Assembly (NCBI GenBank): GCA_012513435.1
Contig: JAAZCE010000010.1
Location: forward strand, 1 to 57,370
From: Clostridiales bacterium
GTDB lineage: Bacteria; Bacillota; Clostridia; Peptostreptococcales; Anaerovoracaceae
DNA: 57,370 bases
Reading direction: 5' to 3'
Shown piece by piece: positions 17,926 through 27,381 of this stretch. The notes under the pieces were generated by a model, which saw only the letters and a list, made by a program, of their open reading frames with translations, was not told the DNA's origin and ran no database searches. Numbering within the stretch: position 1 is the stretch's first letter; each line of letters starts with the position of its first letter. The translations under genes were made by a program, and so were the position numbers.

Positions 17926-19142
17926 ATTCCATATTCCTTAAATACTTTTTTTACAACATCTATAATATACTCAACCTGATTATCGGTAAGCTTGCTGTAT
18001 AGAGGCAGCGTAATCTCATTGCTATAGTAATCAAAGGCATTGGGATAGTCCTTAATATCAAAGCCTCCATTGCGATATGCCGTAAGCATTGGTAAGGGTT
18101 TATAATGGACATTAGCTGACACCCCAAGCTCTGCCAATCTATTAATCATATCATTTCGTGTTTTCTCATTTACATCCTTTGGTCTTATGAAGTACAAATG
18201 CCCGCTTGAACAGTGGTTGATATCTTCATGATTCAGCAGCAGCACATTATGTGTCTTAAATGCCCTGTCATATTTATCTATAATATCATGCCTATTAGAC
18301 AACATCCCTTGATATCTTTTTAGCTGTTCCAACCCCATACTAGCCTGAATATCTGTCATGTTGCACTTGTAGGCAGGTGATACAATATCGTATTCCCATG
18401 AGCCTACTTGAGTCTTATTCAGAGCATCCTTGGTCTGTCCATGAAGAGACAGATTCATATATTCCTGATATATCCAATCATCATCTATCCCGTATATTGA
18501 CCTCCAGGTTGCTGCTCCACCCTCTGCAGTAGTAAGGTTTTTCACTGCATGAAATGAGAAGCATGTAAAGTCTGCAAATCTTCCTGACTTTTTATCATCT
18601 CTCATTGCTCCGAAGCCATGAGCAGAATCTGCCATAACTATAGGTCTGTCAAATTTTCTTTGTATTTTATTGCCTTCATTGGAAATGAATTTATCCTTGT
18701 TAATCTCTAACACCTGATAAAGTCTATCGTAATCACATATTATCCCTGCCAAATCTACAGGTATTATTGCCTTCGTTCTCTCGGTTATAACATCATTCAA
18801 TTGGTCATAATCCATCTCAGGACAATCTCTTTGTATATCAACCATTACAGGAGTGGCTCCCACGTGATATATTACGCTACAGCTTGCTGTGTAGGTATAC
18901 GCAGGGACAATCACCTCATCTCCCTGCCCTATTCCCAACAGTCTCAATGTCATCTCCATAGCAGCGGTGGAGGAATTCAAGCAAACAGCCTTGTTAGTTC
19001 CTACATATCCCGCTATTTGTCTCTCAAACTCTTTTGTCTTCGGCCCCGTTGTAATCCATCCCGACCTTAAGGTCTCCACTACTGAATTTATCTCATTTTC
19101 AGTAATGTCAGGAGGAGAAAAGGGAATTAGCTCTTTATTCAA
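17922..19142 (-). CDS. DegT/DnrJ/EryC1/StrS-family sugar aminotransferase
   Basis: About 406 residues, PLP-dependent fold. Landmarks are ITENEINSVVETLRSGWITTGP, ETFERQ-type FERQIAGYVG, GDEVIVPAYTYTASC, MADSAHGFGA and FSFHAVKNLTTAEGG, the last holding the PLP lysine (K of AVKN). It makes a 4-amino (PglE-like) or 3-amino (WbpE-like) nucleotide sugar. A longer reading from ATG 19214 overlaps the upstream gene by 59 bp. TTG at 19142, with AAAGGAG 8 bases before it and overlapping the upstream stop, is the better start. It is the only aminotransferase visible in this window. Confidence 0.88.
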   Translation of the reverse strand: MNKELIPFSPPDITENEINSVVETLRSGWITTGPKTKEFERQIAGYVGTNKAVCLNSSTAAMEMTLRLLGIGQGDEVIVPAYTYTASCSVIYHVGATPVMVDIQRDCPEMDYDQLNDVITERTKAIIPVDLAGIICDYDRLYQVLEINKDKFISNEGNKIQRKFDRPIVMADSAHGFGAMRDDKKSGRFADFTCFSFHAVKNLTTAEGGAATWRSIYGIDDDWIYQEYMNLSLHGQTKDALNKTQVGSWEYDIVSPAYKCNMTDIQASMGLEQLKRYQGMLSNRHDIIDKYDRAFKTHNVLLLNHEDINHCSSGHLYFIRPKDVNEKTRNDMINRLAELGVSANVHYKPLPMLTAYRNGGFDIKDYPNAFDYYSNEITLPLYSKLTDNQVEYIIDVVKKVFKEYGI

Positions 19143-19155
19143 AATACAGTCTCCT

Positions 19156-20976
19156 TTACTGTGGCTTGTAGGTGTCACAAATTTTCTTAATTTCCTGCTT
19201 GATTTCATTTCCATTTTCTTCGGAAGCTTTAATCAGTGCATTGAGCTGCTCCATAAAAATTCCCGAATCCATGTCAATAGGCTGCCCTATATATATCAAA
19301 TCATTACTTGTGCTTTCTAGCCCTTCTTCAGACATAAGAAGCTCCTCATAGAGCTTTTCCCCCGGCCGCAGACCAACTACGTCTATTTTAATATCCTTCT
19401 CAGGGACATAGCCCTTCATTTTTATCAAGTTGACCGCTAGATCATATATTTTAACAGGCTGCCCCATATCTAGAACAAAGACCTCGCCACCCTTTGCCAA
19501 GAGTCCGGCTTGGAGAACAAGAGAAACAGCCTCACTTACTGTCATAAAAAATCTCGTGATTTCTCTATGGGTAAGAGTTACAGGACCCCCCGATTCAATC
19601 TGCTTCAAAAACAATGGTATCACAGAACCATTGCTGCCAAGAACATTGCCAAACCTTACAGCAACAAATTCTGTGTTAGACATCTTACTATAGGTCTGTA
19701 CTATCATTTCGCAAATTCGCTTTGTAGCTCCCATAACGTTGGTCGGTCTGACGGCCTTGTCCGTGGAAATAAGGACAAAGCGTTTCACCTTGTACTTATC
19801 AGCCAACTTGGTCATATTAAGAGTTCCGCCACAGTTGTTTTTGACCGCTTCATTAGGTGAATACTCCATAAGAGGAACATGCTTATGAGCTGCTGCATGA
19901 TAGATGACATCAGGCTTGTATTTTTCAAATATACACTCCAATCTATCATAATCACGAACAGATGCAATAAGCACCCTTATGTCCGCTTCGGGATAGTATC
20001 TATTAAGCTCCATCTGTATCTCATAAGCTCCATTTTCATAGATATCTACTATCAAAAGCCTTCCAGGATGATTGGCCATTATCTGCCTACAAAGCTCAGA
20101 TCCAATAGTTCCACCGCCCCCTGTAACCATAATAGTTCTTCCGGTCACGAATTCCTCAAGGTGCTGATTCCTTATTACCACAGCATCTCTTCCAAGGAGA
20201 TCTTCATAATTTACTTCTCTAACCGTTCTGCTAAGAGAATCTGTGAGGCTTGTAGCTATAGCCGGAAGCCTTTTTACCTTAGCATTGGTCTCCTGGCATA
20301 TGGACACTATATCCCTAATGGCAACCGGAGTAGCCGATGGTATGGCAATAATTATCTCATCAATTCTATATCTATTGGCCATTTCCAAAATTTGCTCTCT
20401 GTTACCTACTATAGGTATGCCATGTATATACTTCTTCTTCTTTGAAGGATTATCGTCTATTATGCACTGTATCCTAAAATCTCCCGGGCCAAATTGAAGC
20501 TCTTTAATAAGAAGTGATGCCGCCGCCCCGGCACCTATTATCATGACGTTCCTTTTATCACCGCTCTTTTCATATTTCTTTTTAAACTGTTTGAAAAGTC
20601 TTACGGAAAGTCTTGATGCTGATATTATTAAAAACAAAAACACCCAGTTAAATACATAATAGCTTCTAAATATGTCCACAAACAAAAGCTGCCTATAGGC
20701 TACAAATAACACCTCCATGGCAATGCTTGCCTTGAATACTGCGACTAGCTCGTCCACTCCTGCATAAGACCATACTCTATTATAAAGCTTAAAAACAGCA
20801 AGAATAACTACAGCTATTACCGCATCTATAGGAAAGCACCTTACCGCAGGCTCCACATACTGCACATCCACAGTAAATACACCAAATCTCAATACCATAG
20901 GTAAAACAGTACAAAATGCCACAGTAAGAACGTCTATTATTATTAAAATCAGTATTCTCAATATCCTTGATTGCAT
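19156..20976 (-). CDS. CapD/PglF-type UDP-GlcNAc 4,6-dehydratase, membrane form
   Basis: About 606 residues. Four N-terminal helices are followed by a CoA-binding-like Rossmann domain (VMIIGAGAAASLLIKEL) and the catalytic SDR domain with TIMVTGGGGTIGSELCRQ, HAAAHKHVPLMEYSP, ISTDKAV and NVMGATKR (Met/Lys triad of this family). It converts UDP-GlcNAc to the 4-keto-6-deoxy sugar for the next-door aminotransferase. Longer ATGs at 21018 and 20997 exist. The -10 box at 21007-21012 puts the transcript start near 21000, excluding 21018, and AAAAGGA precedes ATG 20976, which is chosen. First gene of the leftward locus. Confidence 0.9.
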   Translation of the reverse strand: MQSRILRILILIIIDVLTVAFCTVLPMVLRFGVFTVDVQYVEPAVRCFPIDAVIAVVILAVFKLYNRVWSYAGVDELVAVFKASIAMEVLFVAYRQLLFVDIFRSYYVFNWVFLFLIISASRLSVRLFKQFKKKYEKSGDKRNVMIIGAGAAASLLIKELQFGPGDFRIQCIIDDNPSKKKKYIHGIPIVGNREQILEMANRYRIDEIIIAIPSATPVAIRDIVSICQETNAKVKRLPAIATSLTDSLSRTVREVNYEDLLGRDAVVIRNQHLEEFVTGRTIMVTGGGGTIGSELCRQIMANHPGRLLIVDIYENGAYEIQMELNRYYPEADIRVLIASVRDYDRLECIFEKYKPDVIYHAAAHKHVPLMEYSPNEAVKNNCGGTLNMTKLADKYKVKRFVLISTDKAVRPTNVMGATKRICEMIVQTYSKMSNTEFVAVRFGNVLGSNGSVIPLFLKQIESGGPVTLTHREITRFFMTVSEAVSLVLQAGLLAKGGEVFVLDMGQPVKIYDLAVNLIKMKGYVPEKDIKIDVVGLRPGEKLYEELLMSEEGLESTSNDLIYIGQPIDMDSGIFMEQLNALIKASEENGNEIKQEIKKICDTYKPQ

Positions 20977-21006
20977 GTAAATATTCCTTTTAAACATAAC
21001 TCGATG

Positions 21007-21035
21007 ATTATACCACAACTACATGTCAGTTTCAA
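21007..21035 (-). promoter_or_regulatory. Sigma-A-type promoter of polysaccharide locus 1
   Basis: TTGAAA (21030-21035) and a perfect TATAAT (21007-21012) are separated by 17 bp on the minus strand. The -35 box overlaps the stop codon of the nucleotidase gene at 21032. The predicted start near 21000 leaves a leader of about 25 nt before ATG 20976. It is the only strong promoter seen for the genes from 20976 down to 968. Confidence 0.8.
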
Positions 21036-23029
21036 GAAGTCGCCTTCCTTCTACGCCTTATCATTCTAACTAACATTACTATCCCAATAACTATCAAAAT
21101 CAACGCCAGCACAGCTACCACAGCTATTGCCGCTACCTTATTAGGCTGCTTAAGCATCTCCACTGGGTTCAGGCTGTCTATCTCTAGCTTGCGGTTATGA
21201 GTTTCGCTGTAGTAATCGGGAATTTCATCATTCTCAAAGGAATCTATATATGAGGCGGCGGCATACCATGCCTTGACCTCGTTGCCGTTGTCATCGTAAA
21301 TTATATTTGCTTCATAATCCCTAATAGGGTTGCCTTCTGCATCCTTAGGGTCTATTGCCAAAAGTCCCAAGGACTTAGCCTTGACTGATCCTAGCATCTG
21401 ACAGGAATATAAATCGGCGATAACGCTGTACAGCTTGTCATTTTTCACCTTTTCAATGCTTTCCCCGTCATTGTACTTTATATCTACTGCCCTGTTCAGT
21501 ATCAGCCTGTTTGGGTTCCATGAATATCCGAGCCCACTGCTATATAGTCTTGCCGTTCCCATGAAGTTAGATACACTGGCATCCACCTCAGCTATAGCCT
21601 TAAGTTCCTTGCCTGTAAGGTATACCCTGACAAGAGGATAGCCTGGCTTGCCATCCTTACCATAGCCTAATGACAATGTATTGAAAGCATCGGAGACTGT
21701 AACATCTCCTTTAAAAAAGCTACTTCTTACAACCCCTGAAGGCACTACCGTTACTTGAGCTCCACCTTTATCGGATATCACCTCGCCCCATGCAACGCCG
21801 CCGTCCTCATATCCCTTGATTGCGCCATCTTCAGCTTGAGCTACAGCGTATTTATAGGAATCTGACAATAAATCTCCCAAGGTATCCTCTCCCTGCTGAA
21901 GGCTAAATTCTGTAATGGATGTAAAATCTATGCTGTTGTTGGCTATGCTTTGGTTGGCTTGGTAGCCGTAGTTATTAAAATAATCCTCATCTACGTATTT
22001 TCTGTATTTATCCAGCTCAGCTTCAACGGCCTGATTCTTGTCGAGGAATTCATCTAGCTCAATCACTTCATATTCTTTGGCCTTATATTTATCATCTCTT
22101 TTCGTTATAACTACATGACCCATATTGGCATTGTAGCTACCGCAGGATACTATTGTCGTATCCCCCACCTTCACTTCGCCCTCTAAGACCGTATGGGAAT
22201 GGCCGCTGATAATCACGTCGATATCGGGAACCTTCTCTGCCAATATGTAATCCTCCGATTCTTCCATTGCATCACCTTCCTCCTCAACAGTTCCTGAATG
22301 GGAAAGGCATACTATTGCGTCCACGTCTTCATTTTTCTTTATTTCTTTTACTACCTTGCCTGCTGTTTCCACAGGATCCTTGAAGAGCAGCCCACTTTCA
22401 GGTGCAAAATCAATAGCCTCCAGTCCTATAATGCCAAAGACCGCAATAGATATTCCATCTCGATCCACCACAGTGTAATCCTTTACCCCATAACTTTCAC
22501 AAGCATTCTTCAAAACCTGTGCGTCTTCCTTAAGGTCAGAATCCGCTAATGTCTTCTTCCAATCTATGTTGGCACAAAGCAGGGTCACTCCCTGATCCGC
22601 CGAGCTGTTAAGCATTTTGGCAAGGCCTGTCGCCCTGTAGTCAAACTCATGGTTTCCTAGGGTCGTTGCATCATATCCCATAAATTTGAGCATCTTCATC
22701 TCGGAAGCTTCCTGAGAGAATATCGTCTGATAAGGAGTACCCATAGCAAAATCCCCTGCATCGAGAACAAAGCTGCCGGGATAATCACTCTTCACCCTTG
22801 CCATAGCCGTCTTCAGCTTGGCGAAGCCGCCAACCTCGACGATTTTTCCATCCTTTTCAGCCTTGTCAGCATCCATGTGAGAATGCATATCGTGGGTAAA
22901 TATAATGGATATATCTTTTTCCTCTTCTGATGTCTCCGCCGAGACAAATCCCGTGCAGAGCCCAGACACTGCCAAACTCAGAGAAAGAACACCGACAACC
23001 AGTATTTTCACTCCATAACCCTTTTTCAT
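21032..23029 (-). CDS. Surface-anchored 5'-nucleotidase/2',3'-cyclic phosphodiesterase family metallophosphatase
   Basis: About 665 residues. A signal peptide (residues ~1-32) precedes the metallophosphatase domain with FTHDMHSHMD, DAGDFAMG, LGNHEFDY, and SGHSHT as metal ligands. The C-terminal 5'-nucleotidase domain holds the substrate-stacking region (LGYSWNPN, YNDG). A C-terminal helix (~636-658) and the tail RMIRRRRKATS anchor it in the membrane with the enzyme outside. ATG 23029 has AGGTG 6 bases upstream, overlapping the thrS stop; a GTG at 23038 is less likely. It would dephosphorylate extracellular nucleotides for salvage. Confidence 0.88.
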   Translation of the reverse strand: MKKGYGVKILVVGVLSLSLAVSGLCTGFVSAETSEEEKDISIIFTHDMHSHMDADKAEKDGKIVEVGGFAKLKTAMARVKSDYPGSFVLDAGDFAMGTPYQTIFSQEASEMKMLKFMGYDATTLGNHEFDYRATGLAKMLNSSADQGVTLLCANIDWKKTLADSDLKEDAQVLKNACESYGVKDYTVVDRDGISIAVFGIIGLEAIDFAPESGLLFKDPVETAGKVVKEIKKNEDVDAIVCLSHSGTVEEEGDAMEESEDYILAEKVPDIDVIISGHSHTVLEGEVKVGDTTIVSCGSYNANMGHVVITKRDDKYKAKEYEVIELDEFLDKNQAVEAELDKYRKYVDEDYFNNYGYQANQSIANNSIDFTSITEFSLQQGEDTLGDLLSDSYKYAVAQAEDGAIKGYEDGGVAWGEVISDKGGAQVTVVPSGVVRSSFFKGDVTVSDAFNTLSLGYGKDGKPGYPLVRVYLTGKELKAIAEVDASVSNFMGTARLYSSGLGYSWNPNRLILNRAVDIKYNDGESIEKVKNDKLYSVIADLYSCQMLGSVKAKSLGLLAIDPKDAEGNPIRDYEANIIYDDNGNEVKAWYAAASYIDSFENDEIPDYYSETHNRKLEIDSLNPVEMLKQPNKVAAIAVVAVLALILIVIGIVMLVRMIRRRRKATS

Positions 23030-23038
23030 TGCTATCAC

Positions 23039-24784
23039 CTATATAGCCTTATCAGCAATCTCCTTGAGAAGCTTAGCCTGAAGTTCATCAGAGGTCATCT
23101 CACCTAATTCTCCTGCCTTGCTTGAACGCACTGTAAGGTTTCTGTTTTCCACCTCACGCTCTCCTATTACGCAGATGTACGGCGTTCTCTCGTTTCTGGC
23201 TTCTCTCAGCTTGTATCCTATCTTTTCGTTCCTTATATCCGCTTCCACTCGAAGTCCGGCATCCTCAAACTGTTTTGCCACTTCAAGGGCATAGTCTGCA
23301 AATTTCTCTGTTACCGTCAGCAGCTTGACCTGTACCGGCGCCAGCCAAAGTGGGAATTTTCCTGCAAAATGTTCTATCAGTATACCTATGAATCTTTCAA
23401 TGGAGCCGAATATCACACGGTGTATCATGACAGGCCTATGCTTTTCGCCATCAGGCCCAACATACGTTATGTCAAATCTCTGAGGCATCTGCATATCAAG
23501 CTGAATAGTACCGCACTGCCATGTCCTGCCTATTGAATCCTCAAGGTGAAAGTCCAGCTTAGGGCCGTAGAATGCTCCGTCTCCTTCGTTGACAACATAA
23601 GGGATTCCTATGCTTCCCATGGCTTCCTTAAGAGCTGTTTCCGCAGCTTCCCATTCCCCATTGGTCCCCATGGAATCCTCCGGTCTGGTGCTGAGCTCAA
23701 TGTGATAGTTAAAGCCGAACATTTTGTATACATCGTCAATAAACTTTACAACTCCTATGACTTCATCCTTGATCTGTTCCGGAAGCATGAAGATATGCGC
23801 ATCGTCCTGAGTGAATGTCCTTACTCTCATCAGCCCGTGGAGTGCTCCTGAAAGCTCGTGTCTGTGGACCTGTCCCAACTCACCCATTCTGATAGGGAAT
23901 TCTCTGTAGGACCACATCTTTCTCTTGTACACCAAAAGTGAGCCCGGACAGTTCATAGGCTTGATGGCATAATCCTCGTCATCTATCTTGGTGAAGTACA
24001 TATTGTCCTTGTAATGGTCCCAATGTCCAGATGTTCTCCACAGCTGCTCGTTCATAATGAGAGGCGTCTTTATTTCCTCGTAGCCCCTCTTCTGGTGCTC
24101 ACTTTTCCAGAAGGCCTCTAGTTCATTTCTTATTACCATTCCCTTAGGCATAAAGAATGGGAATCCCGGTCCTTCCTCGTAAAGGGCGAAAAGGTCCATT
24201 TCCTTGCCTATCTTGCGATGGTCTCTCTTCTTTGCCTCTTCAAGCCTAGCCAGATATTCATCAAGCTCTGCCTGGGTTGGAAAGCATGTTCCGTAAACTC
24301 TCTGTAGCATCTTACGCTTTACATCACCTCGCCAATAGGCCCCTGCAACGCTTTGTAATTTAACAGCTTTAATATCTCCGGTCTTAGCCATATGAGGCCC
24401 TGCACAAAGGTCAACGAAATCTCCCTGTTGGTAAAAGGAAATAACCTCTCCTTCAGGAAGGTCTTCTATAAGCTCCACCTTGTAATCCTCACCCTTATCA
24501 GCCATGAATTTAATGGCCTCGTCTCTCGGCAGCTCAAATCTCTCCAGAGGATAGTTCCCCTGTATAACCTTCTTCATTTCCTTCTGAAGCTTCAAAAGAT
24601 CCTGGTCGTTGAGCTTATGCTCCATGTCTATATCGTAATAAAATCCGTTCTCTATAGCCGGACCTATTGCCAGCTTGGCCTCCGGCCACAATCTTTTAAC
24701 AGCCTGAGCCAAAATGTGAGATGTTGTATGTCTATAACATAATTTCACATGTTCATCTTCAAAATTAATTTTTTCCTTTGCCAT
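23039..24784 (-). CDS. thrS: Threonyl-tRNA synthetase lacking the N-terminal TGS domain
   Basis: 581 residues against about 640 for the usual enzyme. The protein begins directly at the editing domain (YRHTTSHILAQAVKRLWP, residues ~12-29), so the TGS module of ~60 residues is missing. The class II core is complete: CPGSLLVYKRKMWSYREFP, VHRHELSGALHGLMRVR (motif 2), IHRVIFGSIERFIGILIEH (motif 3), then the anticodon domain. GGAGAGG precedes the ATG, so this is the real start. No T-box is possible in the 14-bp gap to ddl. Charges tRNA-Thr and edits Ser-tRNA-Thr. Confidence 0.93.
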   Translation of the reverse strand: MAKEKINFEDEHVKLCYRHTTSHILAQAVKRLWPEAKLAIGPAIENGFYYDIDMEHKLNDQDLLKLQKEMKKVIQGNYPLERFELPRDEAIKFMADKGEDYKVELIEDLPEGEVISFYQQGDFVDLCAGPHMAKTGDIKAVKLQSVAGAYWRGDVKRKMLQRVYGTCFPTQAELDEYLARLEEAKKRDHRKIGKEMDLFALYEEGPGFPFFMPKGMVIRNELEAFWKSEHQKRGYEEIKTPLIMNEQLWRTSGHWDHYKDNMYFTKIDDEDYAIKPMNCPGSLLVYKRKMWSYREFPIRMGELGQVHRHELSGALHGLMRVRTFTQDDAHIFMLPEQIKDEVIGVVKFIDDVYKMFGFNYHIELSTRPEDSMGTNGEWEAAETALKEAMGSIGIPYVVNEGDGAFYGPKLDFHLEDSIGRTWQCGTIQLDMQMPQRFDITYVGPDGEKHRPVMIHRVIFGSIERFIGILIEHFAGKFPLWLAPVQVKLLTVTEKFADYALEVAKQFEDAGLRVEADIRNEKIGYKLREARNERTPYICVIGEREVENRNLTVRSSKAGELGEMTSDELQAKLLKEIADKAI

Positions 24785-24798
24785 TTGTCCTCTCCTCT

Positions 24799-25860
24799 CT
24801 ATTTTTCTAACGCAAGTTCTATCAGTTTATCTATCAGCTCACTGTATGGAATTGCAGATGCCTCCCAGAGCTTAGGGTACATGCTTATATTTGTGAATCC
24901 CGGAAGTGTATTTATCTCATTAAAGATAATCCTTCCGCCCTCCTCAAGAAAAAAGTCCACTCTCGCAAGACCACGACAACCCATGGTCTTATAGACCTTT
25001 AGGGCCGTGTCCTTTATTTCCTTTTCCTTTGAAGGGCTTAAATCCTTTACTATTTCTGTAAGGGATGCTTTGTTCTCGTATTTGGCATTGTAATCGTAAA
25101 ATTCATTGGCTGCAAAGATTTCACCAATACAGGAGGCTTTGGGATTATTGTTTCCTAAAACCGCTACCTCTATTTCCCTTCCCACTATGGCTTCTTCAAC
25201 CAGCACCTTGCTGTCCTCTCTAAAGGCCAGCTCCAAAGCCGGCTTTAGCCCCGCTGCACTCTTAACCTTGCTTATCCCCACCGATGATCCTGCATTGGCA
25301 GGCTTAACGAACAATGGAAATTTATTTTGAAAAAATCCTATTATCTCCTTTTCGTCTGCTTCTTTTTTATCCTGGCATACGTAGCACTTAGCCTGACAGG
25401 CAGCCTTTGTCTGCTCAACCATGGCTTTTGTTAACGCCTTATCCATAGAAGCCGCAGATGATGCTGCATCAGAGCCTACGAAGGGCAGACCCGCAATCTG
25501 CAAAAGACCCTGCATAGTGCCATCTTCTCCGTTCTTACCATGAAGAATAGGAAAAACCACATCTACCTTTAATTTGCCGTAAGTGTCCTTTCCTTCCTTT
25601 ACAAGAAGCTCTCCATCATCGCCAAAGGGCGATATAGCAACAGGCTTATTTGTTTTATCTTCTTCCCAGGTGCCATCTAAGATACGAAGAACAGGGGAAC
25701 CTGTTAAGAACCAGTTCCCCTCCTTTGTAATTCCTATGGTACTTATTTCATACTTATTTTTGTCCATATGCTCCAACACTGAGGCTGCAGAGGTTCTGGA
25801 CACCTCATGCTCCGAGGATACACCCCCGAAAAGAACTAAAACTGATTTTTTATTACCCAT
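24799..25860 (-). CDS. ddl: D-alanine--D-alanine ligase
   Basis: About 353 residues, ATP-grasp ligase that makes the D-Ala-D-Ala end of the peptidoglycan stem peptide. Visible are VLVLFGGVSSEHEVSRTSA, HGKNGEDGTMQGLLQIAGLPFVG (split), PLFVKPANAGSSVGISKV and the metal/substrate loop FNEINTLPGFT. ATG 25860 has GGAAGGA 8 bases upstream, while 25899 overlaps the LCP gene by 20 bp without such a site. It belongs to the long leftward chain lcp-ddl-thrS-nucleotidase. Confidence 0.93.
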   Translation of the reverse strand: MGNKKSVLVLFGGVSSEHEVSRTSAASVLEHMDKNKYEISTIGITKEGNWFLTGSPVLRILDGTWEEDKTNKPVAISPFGDDGELLVKEGKDTYGKLKVDVVFPILHGKNGEDGTMQGLLQIAGLPFVGSDAASSAASMDKALTKAMVEQTKAACQAKCYVCQDKKEADEKEIIGFFQNKFPLFVKPANAGSSVGISKVKSAAGLKPALELAFREDSKVLVEEAIVGREIEVAVLGNNNPKASCIGEIFAANEFYDYNAKYENKASLTEIVKDLSPSKEKEIKDTALKVYKTMGCRGLARVDFFLEEGGRIIFNEINTLPGFTNISMYPKLWEASAIPYSELIDKLIELALEK

Positions 25861-25879
25861 AGGCAAATTCCTTCCGTAC

Positions 25880-27334
25880 TTAATATAATCCTGTCTCATA
25901 GGATATGTCTTCGCTTATGTCAAGAACTCTCTGTGTTGGTGTGTAGCCCTCCTGAGCGAAGAACTGCTCATGGAGCTTGGTTACGTTAGTGCTCAGTGTT
26001 ACAGGTGGCCCATACCAAGCATCACCGGAATAGTTGCCTACATCATATGGCCAGCCTACGCTGTCGGTCATGGAGTAGGAATTGAGCTTAAGCACCATTC
26101 CCATCATATCCATGGATGACATATTCGTCTTGATTTCAGGTAATATCTTATTGGATATTCTTTTCAGGCTCCCCACCTTCATTGTCTTAGCCTTTTCAAA
26201 TGCCGCCTGAACTACTATCTTCATTCTCTCATTACGTCTGTAGTCACCCGTAGTGGCATCCTTTCTTATTCTAGCATAGGTTACCGCCTGATTGCCGTTT
26301 AAAGTCTGCATTCCCGCAGATTCAATCAAGGCATTGGAACCGCCTATGTTATAGTACGTGTCCATTATATACTTATTCATCTCTTCTATCTCAGATTCCT
26401 GAATTTCTATGTCAAGACCTCCCAGTGCATCTACAGTATCTGCTACTGATTTCCAGTTTACCACCACGACTTCCTTGATATTCAAATCCAGATTCTTATT
26501 GAGTGTATAAAGAGCCTTGGTAGGTCCTCCGTAATAATATGCATGGGTGGCCTTATCAAGACCTACATCATCTCCTAAGTCAAGCATAGTATCTCTGTAA
26601 ACGGAAAACATCTTGATTTCTCCCGTTTCCTTGTTTATGCTGGCGATTATCATAGCATCACTTCTGACACCTTCATCACTACTCATATCTCTTGCATCTA
26701 TTCCAAGGAGAGCGATATTCCTATAGCCTTTAAGCTGCTCGTCCACATTAGGGTCGATACCGATAAGGTCTGGGTCCAGCTCTATTCTTCCTACGTTATC
26801 GAGGGTATTCTTTACCACGGTAAGACCGGCAGCTATGGTCCCGCCTATTACTAAAACCAGGGCAAGGACAACGATAAGAGCGATTTTAAGACCCTTACCT
26901 TTTTTCCTTCCTCTGCCTCCGGATCCTCCCCCGGATTTTTTCTTTTTAACTTTTCTGCCTGATACAGGCTTGTCCTCGTCTATGATACCCTTGTCGGCCC
27001 TATTCTTCCTACCCTGCCTGGCTATCTTCTGACGTGACGGTTCAGAACGTGACTTCAAGTATTCCTCACGCTCCTGCTGAGGTGAATTGCTGCGGACTTT
27101 ACGCTGACTTGAGTAAGCCTCCATCCGCTGTTTATAATCTGCTTCTTCACGTCTTTGAACACGGCTTTTACTTGAAATATATTCACCATATAAAGTATCG
27201 TCTTTTATGTAATTACCTCTGCCAGGTCTGCTTTCTCTCAATCGCAGATATTCCTGATAAGCCTGCTCCCTGGCACGCTGTTCCTCACTACGATTTGAAT
27301 CTCTGCGACTTCTGTTATATCTGTCGTTGTCCAT
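25880..27334 (-). CDS. LytR-CpsA-Psr (LCP) family cell-wall glycopolymer ligase
   Basis: 484 residues. A long, highly charged cytoplasmic head (~1-148, rich in Arg, Glu, Ser and Lys) precedes one membrane helix (~150-172). The LCP domain outside the membrane has NIALLGIDARD, RSDAMIIASINKETG, MFSVYRDTMLDLGD and YARIRKDATTGDYRRNERM, whose arginines and aspartates bind the pyrophosphate lipid. LCP enzymes move undecaprenyl-linked glycopolymers to peptidoglycan. Its place after CDP-alditol transferase and ligase-like genes fits attachment of the locus 2 polymer. AAAGGAG supports the ATG. Confidence 0.9.
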   Translation of the reverse strand: MDNDRYNRSRRDSNRSEEQRAREQAYQEYLRLRESRPGRGNYIKDDTLYGEYISSKSRVQRREEADYKQRMEAYSSQRKVRSNSPQQEREEYLKSRSEPSRQKIARQGRKNRADKGIIDEDKPVSGRKVKKKKSGGGSGGRGRKKGKGLKIALIVVLALVLVIGGTIAAGLTVVKNTLDNVGRIELDPDLIGIDPNVDEQLKGYRNIALLGIDARDMSSDEGVRSDAMIIASINKETGEIKMFSVYRDTMLDLGDDVGLDKATHAYYYGGPTKALYTLNKNLDLNIKEVVVVNWKSVADTVDALGGLDIEIQESEIEEMNKYIMDTYYNIGGSNALIESAGMQTLNGNQAVTYARIRKDATTGDYRRNERMKIVVQAAFEKAKTMKVGSLKRISNKILPEIKTNMSSMDMMGMVLKLNSYSMTDSVGWPYDVGNYSGDAWYGPPVTLSTNVTKLHEQFFAQEGYTPTQRVLDISEDISYETGLY

Positions 27335-27381
27335 TACATGCTCCTTTCAAACCACAGATTATTATATCAATATATTGGCAT

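Noticed and set aside
3343-21018. Insertion sequence or transposase within the AT-rich polysaccharide locus
   Set aside because: All credible frames are envelope genes; no transposase motif or flanking terminal repeats were found.
24785-24860. T-box leader for thrS, or likewise for valS
   Set aside because: The gaps before thrS (14 bp) and valS (1 bp) are far too short, and no T-box core sequence was seen.
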